Assembly: GCF_022682495.2 (NCBI RefSeq)
Contig: NC_071399.1
Span: 4,135,342 to 4,199,341, forward strand
DNA from: Desmodus rotundus
Lineage: Eukaryota; Chordata; Mammalia; Chiroptera; Phyllostomidae
Direction: 5' to 3'
Length of the DNA stretch: 64,000 nucleotides
In this document: in pieces, positions 23,001 to 32,000 of the stretch
Layout: each line of letters opens with the position of its first letter
Position numbering within the stretch: the stretch's first letter is position 1
Translations under genes and position numbers: made by a program
Notes under the pieces: generated by a model
What the model saw: the letters and a program-made list of their open reading frames with translations, nothing else
What the model was told of the DNA's origin: nothing
Database searches by the model: none

Positions 23001-26000
23001 CGAATTTCTTTAAATAGACCTCAGTTCAGATTTCACCACTACATTCTGTGTGGTTGAGATCACTTAGTTAACTTTAAGTTTAGTTTCTTCATCTGTAAAA
23101 TGAGACAATATTTATTACCACAAAGACTGTTTTGAGAATGAAATAAATACTTGCTAAACTATAAATTTTGCAAGTTATATATGTGCATATATATACACAT
23201 ACATATATATGGATACATAGAGTTCAATAAACACATTTTATCTTTTAAACAAAGTATCAAAATATTTTTCTCTACGACCTATTTTCTGTATTCAAATTTT
23301 CATTTTTACTGCATTCAGAAAGGCAGGTATTGTGGAATTCTTCATTAGCTGGCCTCACGTATTAATGAACCCCTCGCTTTACACATCTGCCTTGAGTATC
23401 TATGGCTATTTTAGTATTATGTGTGCTCACTTATTCTTCCAAGGAAACGTAATTATAGACAACTACCTATTTTGTTCCCAGATTAAGTTGGGTAATTCAG
23501 TACTTTGCTTACATTAATGTAAGCTGTTTGCATGATTTTTAGCTTATATATGCTGAGCCATATTTCTGGGCTTTCCAATTTTCACACTGCTGATGTAAAC
23601 CCAAAATATTCTTTTGTAGGAGCTTAAATGTATGTGAGCAGAATAAAACTGTGACAGAATATCAAATGTCTTTTGAAACAGAACTTATACCAAAATGGAC
23701 CATGTGCTTTGCTAGGGTGGCATTTGAATTTTCATCGTCTTTGTTCAGTGAATCTGCAAGATGAAAAACTAAAAATTCTCCTCGATCAGGGCAACAAAGA
23801 AGACAATCTTGTTCAGTTTTCTGTTGGTTGTTGAAACAAAGTGCAGCTCCAGTGTTCTAAAAATAATCAGATTTAAAGCTAATCTAGTCTTTTTCTTTTA
23901 ACTACATAATGATGCCTAATTTAAAAAAAAAAACCTTAAAAGCATGAAAGACATTTTAAATTATAGAACTCATACCCCATGTAGATAAGAAGGTAAAGCT
24001 TTTCCAAGAACAATTTTGAATACTAACAAGTACCGTATTTTTCAGACTATAGGACGCACTTCCCCTCAAATTTGGGAGGAAAATGGGGGTGCATCTTATA
24101 GTCTGAATGTAGCTTGCCTGGCTGGGGTGGGGGGGCGGTGGAGTGGGGTTTTTTTCCCCCTATTTTCCTCCTCTAAAACCTAGGTGCATCCTATGGTCCG
24201 ATGCGTCTTATAGTCCAAAAAATATGGTAATAAAATAATGACAATTATTTCACACAAGTCTTATTTGACAAATATTGCTGAGTCTTGTCAATACTGTTTC
24301 CTCAGGTGAAAGAAAGGATTCTATGGACATAGCACACAAAGTTTTAAAGAATTATTTTCAGAAGTGACTTTCAAGAATTTATCTTCAGCTCCGTAGCAGC
24401 CCTGTTTTATAGATAGCATTACAATATTGTTTATTTGTTTGCTTTTAGTGCCATAAAGCAGGATCTGCCGTTTCTAAACACTTTAAGGTTTACAAGCGTC
24501 CCAATTGCGGTTGGTGCTGCTGCAGAATAACTGTGTGCCGCTTAGGGGACAATCACAGAATGACGTACTTCTGTCCTCGCTGTCAGAAAGAAGATCCACG
24601 ACAAGTTGACATGTGGTGAGATGTGTGATTTTTCAGGTATACTGGTTGCCCCAACTCGCTAACTCAATGGCCACTCATAAGAAAACATAACTGAATACCC
24701 ATCAAGCTATTAAGAAGAAGACATAGCTGAAGTGCTTGAGCCCTTGGAAGGAAATAGTAAAAGCCTTCATCAAAGAACCAGAAGGAGCCAAAGGTCATTT
24801 TTGGGCTACTTCTGAGTTCAGGAGACGATCTCTAGCTCAGATGGTAGTACCCAGCCTTTGGCTTTAATCGTGTTTGTAGAGTGATTGCAAGGAGGTGTAG
24901 GTATGTCGATAACTGGGGACGCGTGCCCGGAGACCTGGGGCTATGCATTGAACAGTAGGATCACGCGGAGCCTCACCAAGGACGGCAGTGTCTGTTACAG
25001 GGAAAACTCGGGTCAGAAGTCCAGGTAGAGACGCATGATTTACATTGGCGGCCAAAAGTCAGGGCTGCTTTTGCTGTTTCCTTCCTAATCTGCTTGTTAG
25101 ATATTCAACATAAAACAGTTTTCCCTGATGATTAATAACAGGAGCACAGGTATGCTGGCCACCATTATGGAACTGACATGGTGCTTTGTAGGTACTGTCG
25201 AGAAATTCTAGAGGTACGTGATGGAAACATAAATCCTTGCTCGTGTTACTCTCCATGCTCGAATTTCCACGTGCCTCCTTCTCTCCCCTGATTTGGCTGA
25301 ATGAAGATATTGCAGCTTTGCTTTGGGAAGAGTACCACTTAGTTAAAACGTTATTTGAGACATGCTTCCTAGTGATGAGGTCTGATATTTTAAGTTGGTT
25401 TAAAAACATAACACAACCACAACTTTTTGAAGAAAGTCTTTGATTTGGCATTTCTGCCTTTCATGGCCATCAGCAGGGCCCAAGTGAAAACATTTTGCTG
25501 AGATAGTTTGAACTTGTGTGCAAGAACAAACATGTAGCATTTGGCTTTATGCACAGGGTTCTGCAGTAGTTTCTAAAACACCAAGAATGAGCAAGAACAG
25601 GGCCATTGCCACAGCGGTAATGGTTCGCTGTAAACATTCTCTACAGCCAGCTGCCGACTAGAAGCACTGCAGTCGGCCGGACGTCCAGCAGATGGGACCA
25701 TCTTGTGGACCACATGGCTGGGAGTTGTGAGGAGTACTGGACGTGTGTGGCCTGCACGCTCGTCAACAAGCCTACTTCCAAGGCATGCGACGCTTGCCTG
25801 ACTGCCAGGCCTCCCGGTAAGACTGAGTCTGGGCTTGGGACTCATTCCTTTTCAAAGAGGTTTGATTCTACCAAGTCAGGTATATTCCTTGTTCCATCTT
25901 GATACCTCCTAACTAAGGGAAATGCTTTCTTTCTGAAAGATTTACTGGAATTGCCAGCTTCTGCGTGGAAACCATGCTAATATTCTGTTGAGAGGGAGGA

Positions 26001-29000
26001 AAACATGCTTGAGCTAAAGAAGTATGTGCCTCTTGTATCTCAAAAACCTGACATGATCACATCTGTTCTCTACTGTTGCTGATGAATTATTCAATAAAGC
26101 TTTGCTTTATGCAGATTTCAGCAACTTTTGGGTTTGTTATTCAGCCCAAGTGTTTCATAAATTGAAAGGGAGGATTTCTGTAAGAATATCTCTGCAGGTG
26201 GAATAGAAAAAGGCGGAATTTTTCCCTCTTCTTTATCCTTCCCACCCCTTGTTATTAAAATCTTTACTCAGACAATTGTACTGATTTCATTGAAATCCTT
26301 CAAAATAACTCTTTGTAGCTCACAATTGCATGTGTTCAGAGAGAGTAAAACCTTCCAGGAGACCTGCAATTAAGAACCATCTTGTTGATGTGGCGTCTAT
26401 TGTGTTCTCAGAGTGTTATTTCTTTCTCCAATTAGAGATGAGAAAGTTCCTTCTTGACTTCTGGACCCCCGCATTGTGTTAGCTGTCGTATTGTGTTTCG
26501 TCCTGCGGGCCAGAAAGGGACCGAGCGGAGGGGACTGCATCTCCCGTTTCTGTCTCTCCCTCTTCCTTGTCCTTCGACAGAGAGACCTCAGAAAACCACA
26601 CTCTTAGGTTTCCACGTTTACTTCAACATCCTGAAATGCCTTTTCACCTCCTGCTATTTTCTTGTTTTGTTTTTCTGAGTAGGATAGATGTCTCTCTTAA
26701 CTATAATCTAGGTCATACTATACTACAGATTCTAAAATCCTGGAATGCTTCATGGAAACATTTCGAATAAATGTGAAGTCTTTGGAATTCATCTTTGCTT
26801 GTGTTTTGTAAGCCTTTCTCTTTGGTCACTCACAGAAATGTTCCTGACCTCTGCCCGCTGGTCTAAAGCTTTTAGTGAAAGCACCTCCGGGTTGCTGTTA
26901 TAACACTGTGCCCGATAGTAACAGAAGGGAGAGCTGGACAACCTTTAAATGCTCAAAGAGAATACAAAGCCAGTAAAATCTCTCTTAAACCCAACTCGGA
27001 GTCCAAGTTGTTGCAAATGTTGTGCTTCATGCTTCCTTGCCTAACCAGAAGATTAATTATGAACTGCTCAAGCTAACTTTGTGTTATTAGTTCTACCTAT
27101 TAGTTCACTATAATGAGGGAACTAAATATTTGAATCAAATAAAAAGATGTCTCACATAGTCAGTATTATGTTTATACTACAGAATGACTTCTCTCTCCTT
27201 CCAGATACAATGCTCAAGAAGGAAGAAAATTCCGCCTTTAACAACTTAGTGAAGTACCCCTGTAATAGCTTTGGCAAACCCAGTACCGAAGTGAAGATCA
27301 ACAGGAAAACTGCATTTGGAACTACAACCCTCGTCTTGACTGATTTCAGCAATAAATGTAGCCCTTTGGAAAGAAGAAAATGCCAACACCAGGTACTAGA
27401 TGGGGAATTTCGAAACTCGGCTCCCACTAACGTTTGTTTCGGTGGCACACTGCCCCCTTCCGAGGAGAGAGCCCACAACCCAGCTCGACGACCTAACGCA
27501 GGAATTGCGCCCTCCACCGTCTGCTCTGGGTCTCAATTATCTAGTCCAGCCTGTAAAAAACTGAGAACAACCCACCGCTCGTCGCCGAGCCTCAAAAGTC
27601 ACAGCCCCCGACTTTCCACCAGGTATGACGCTTGTCACCTTGGTCTTTAGGTATTTGTGTGAAGTTTCAGGAAGGCAGAAAAGCCCTCCCTGGCTAAGGA
27701 AGCTGAGTTGGTGGTGGTCACAGGGGCAAACCCTGAGAGACGATTACAGTCCTGTGCTTCTAGCTTCTCCAGCTTGTAACGTAAGAGGGGGCGGAAATGG
27801 AAAAACTTGTTCTTTCCGGGCTGTAACCATACACATGCTCGACACAGGGTATTCAGACAGGATAAAGAAAAGTGTTCAAATCGCCCGTAGTCTTACCGGT
27901 TATCAATCACCACTGTTACCATTTTCTTTCTTTCTTTCTTTTTAATCTCCTTCCAATGAAAGATGGTTTTTCTAAAAGGGACACTACCATTTACAACAGT
28001 TTAGCAAGTGTCTTCTATTCTAAAGAGAGGGATCTGAGGTTCTTTTAGTGACATTCCTGCTAAAGAAAGTGACTGCATCTCAAATAGCCATCAGGGATGG
28101 TGTGGGGTTTTTTTTGTTTCAACCAAAAAGGCACAAGGAGCACGGGTATCTGAAAGTAGAGAGTTGTCCTGCCCTTTAGTAAATACTGCCCAAGCAGATG
28201 TGGGTCATGAGACTACCAGCTCATCTAGAAGAGCCCAGTTGCTGTCCTCAGGATACAGAACACTTAATGACAATGGCGTCTCTCACTCTGGGATGATGAG
28301 TGGCACCTGCCTACACTGCCAGTCTACACTCCTTCCCTGTCTGCACTGCTTCCCGCCTTGTTTAGTCCTTGATTTGGGCCCCCCAGCTGTCCGAGCCTGC
28401 AGGTAGCCTCCTCCAGAGAGACACCTCTCCACAACTTTCTGTTCCAAGCTGTTGGTAGAGGGCTTCTTACTTCAGAAAGAGGATGCTGTGTATTCAGCAT
28501 TTTTAGGGGAAGTGCAGTGAAGGTGAAGAGTCCTCTCCCTGCGTGTCCTGGCCTGCCCATAGGGAGCGAGCAGGGAGAGTTAGCGGGTGGGATCTGAAGT
28601 TATCTCGGGGGCATGCTGGTTGCTGGCGTCTCTGATGAGCTCTGCCTGGGTTGATGCCCAGGGCCTTGCTTTGGGCAGCGGGCGAAGGGACCACCAGGTG
28701 TACACTCCTAGAACAGTCTCCGAGATTCCCTCGAGCCTAACAGATTTCTGAGTTTTGGTCAATGGATGCTTTTAGGTCAAGTTTCTCCTCCCAACTCTAA
28801 ATTCACTATCAGTTAATCCTGAGGGTTTATCCTTGACTGGTTTTTAATTTTTTTTGTTTATAATCATTTATAATAACTGGTTTAACTTTTGTCCATAATA
28901 CTCTCAAATGATGGACATTTCAGTTAAAGCAAGGGGACCAAACTTTGACTGAATCAGTCAGGGCGCCACCTTCTCCCTCCGACCCGAATTAACGTCTCAC

Positions 29001-32000
29001 GAGGAAAGTTCGTGAAGGAGCTGGTGACGTGTGTCTGAGCCGGGAGCAATCCTATAAGAATCATTTCTGAACAGCCTTTTCTGTGCGGTGGCTTCAGTGG
29101 AAAGCAGTAGATGTAATCATTTAAAAATATTGCAGCATTTGCTGTGCCCAGATGAAATATCTTGGCATATTTTTATTTCTTTAGTGCTTTGTAGAAAAAT
29201 CTCACACAATTTAACTAATGAAATGGGGATTTAAAAAATAAAAAACATTAATGTGACCTTAAATTTAAACGATTTCTTCACGAGCCATTAGTAACAGGGT
29301 CACGTGATGAGTCACAGCAAAAGCATGGCTTAGAATGCGGCAGCCCCTGCGCGTGGGGGTTGCGGGAAGCCCAGGACTGAGCCTCTAAAATCGGGCAAGA
29401 TCAACCAGCCAAATAAACGTCCAGTGATGAAATACACTTACCCAGCAGCCCTTCCGCACCGAGATACTTCACCAGGAGTAAATTGCAAATTACTGTCATT
29501 TATTTCATTTTTCTCCTTGTCTGGCAGCTCCAGTGCTCATCTTGTGGACAAGATGCCCAGCAGAGGCTCACGACATAATATGATTAGAGCAGGTGGTCCA
29601 CTCAGAGAATTGATCGCCAGCTTAGTCTTTCTTTAATAATTACAGGGCAATTAATTTGCCTTTAGTACTTTTAATTACTGATCTCATCAGCACATAGCGA
29701 TGAGGCATATTTTCGGATTGATCTTTGGATATGCTTGAATTTTATCCACCTACTGGATTATACACTAGATGCTTGAACCCATTTTTAAGCAGCAAAGAAT
29801 AACTGCTAGGTACAGTTTTAAGTCTTTGTTCCTCTTATTATAAATACAGAGCAAAACACAGAAATGCGTTCTTCAAAGGACACAGGGGTTTTAGGTGAAA
29901 CTTTTTCCCGGGCCAGTCCTAAGGCTCACGTAGATTCATGAAACAGAATCACCCACTTTTCTCGCATCTGCTGCCATCAGGGTTGGTTGCCCACGTTCTA
30001 CCTCTACTCACCAGTGACGCGCTGACACTATACCTGTTCTGGGTCACCTTTGAGAATTTTCAGTCCCCAACGATTTCAGAGCCGCCTGGTTCCATCCAGG
30101 ATGAGTCATTTAACCTCTGGTTGGTTGTTTTATTTCTTGTAACACCACTGAACCACAAAATCTACAACCAATGAGACTGATTCATTAAAAAAAATTTGGA
30201 TGATGTAAAATCAGCTAAACCATGATAAAATCAGCTAAGCCATAATAATTTGTTGTGAAAAAAATAATATCTGTTTTAAAGTTACAAACCTGGAATTGAT
30301 AATGTCCTTCTTCCTAAATGATAGTTTTGATCTGTTCTCTGTTGAATGTTGCTTGTTTATTTATTAATCAACAAGTAGTTATTGAGAATGTCTTATATAT
30401 CAAGCATTGCTCTGGTTCTTTTTTTAAAATTTTTTAAATATTGTATTTATTTATTTTTAGACAGGGGAAGGAAGGGAGAAAGAGGGAGAGAAACATCAAT
30501 GTGTGGTTGCCTCTTGTGTGCCCCCTACTGGGACCTGGCCTGCAACCCAGGCATGTGCCCTGACTGGGAATCAAACCTGTGACCCTTTGGTTTGCAGGTC
30601 GGTGCTCAGTCCACTGAGCCACACTTTCCAGGACAGCTGGGGGTTCTATCAACCTCTAGCCAAGCAAATGACAGTAGCCACGCTGATTCCAGCCCATCAC
30701 CTGTTCCTGTAAGTAAAGTTTTATTGGAACAAACCCCATTCCCCTTGGCTGCCTTGTTTTCTGTGGCTGCAACGCCACAAGCCATGGGACCCACCAGCGT
30801 AAAGTACATGTTATCTGAAAAGATGGGACCCCCTGGGCTATTATATTAATAGACCATTTATAATCCTCCTCATCAAAATAAGAGTTTACCCAAGTAAATG
30901 TTCTGCTACAGTTCGGAAATTTTTTAAATAATGATTGAAACATAAAGGAGGGACCAAGATGTCCTCCTTTAATCGGAACATTCAACTATCTTTTTTAATG
31001 TTTCCTATCATAACGTGAAGGTTAGCTGTGCGCATTGGGAGCCCATGTGATCACAGGTGGCATCGGTGTTCGTTACATTAACTCAATTCAGTGCACCTAA
31101 TGTGACGGCAAATTACCTGGAGTCTTGTTACCATGGGGATTCTGTGTCCGCCAGGGCTCCGGGGAGCGGGCTGACGATTCTGTAGGTCTGAGGCCTTCCT
31201 CCTGATCCTGGTGCTTCCGGTCCGTGGACCATACTCTGAAACAAGGATCAGACAGCATGCGGCTGGTTTTTTCTCCTTAACTTAATGCCGAGGAAGAAAC
31301 GGAGTGGAACACAGAGGTGACAAACCCAGAGGCGACAGGGGCCTTTCTTTTCCACCTTCAGCCTTCCTTCCACCTGCCGGGACCCTGGAGGGCTCTGGGT
31401 TGGAGCAGATGGATTAGCAAATGTGTCACAAATTGTTATCTCGGACAGCCACCGTCAAAAGATCACATAAAATTATTTTTCCACGTGCCCTTTTTCTTTT
31501 TAAATGAGAGCATCATTTCATTCCTTTCTATTAGTATTTTAACCTCTTTTTTTCCTCAAAGAAAAATTTAAAAACTCTGTTGATGACCCACTGGCTCCAA
31601 TTTTGAAATCTCTTGACTTCTCTATGACCATCCAGATATTTAGCTTCTCTTGAAGTTCAAGTTTGAACATCTATCTTCAGGGGGCTTGGGGTGGTGCCGT
31701 GGAGGGGGTGGTGCAGAAGAAGAGTGTGTTGCCCCTCAGCTCCCCTCTTTCTGGCTGGCACTACTCGGGATTCTAAAATATAAGCCACTATTCCCCACCC
31801 TGGAAAAACTTACCAACAAGCTAGTTGTGGCAAAATATCCCGGTCCTGATTTCCTCAGCGATGCTCCTGGCCCAGACGGCTTCAGAAAGGCCCCTCAGAA
31901 CCTGGGAGTCCGTCCCAGACGTGAGAATGTGTGAACCTGCTTAAAGCAGTGTAGTTAAGCATCTGCTTTATAAATGAGGTTAAACCCATTTCATCCCAAA

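Noticed and set aside
25059..25451. 130-codon minus-strand frame in intron 6
   Set aside because: No recognisable motif; it sits between NEIL3 exons with no splice or repeat evidence for a second gene.
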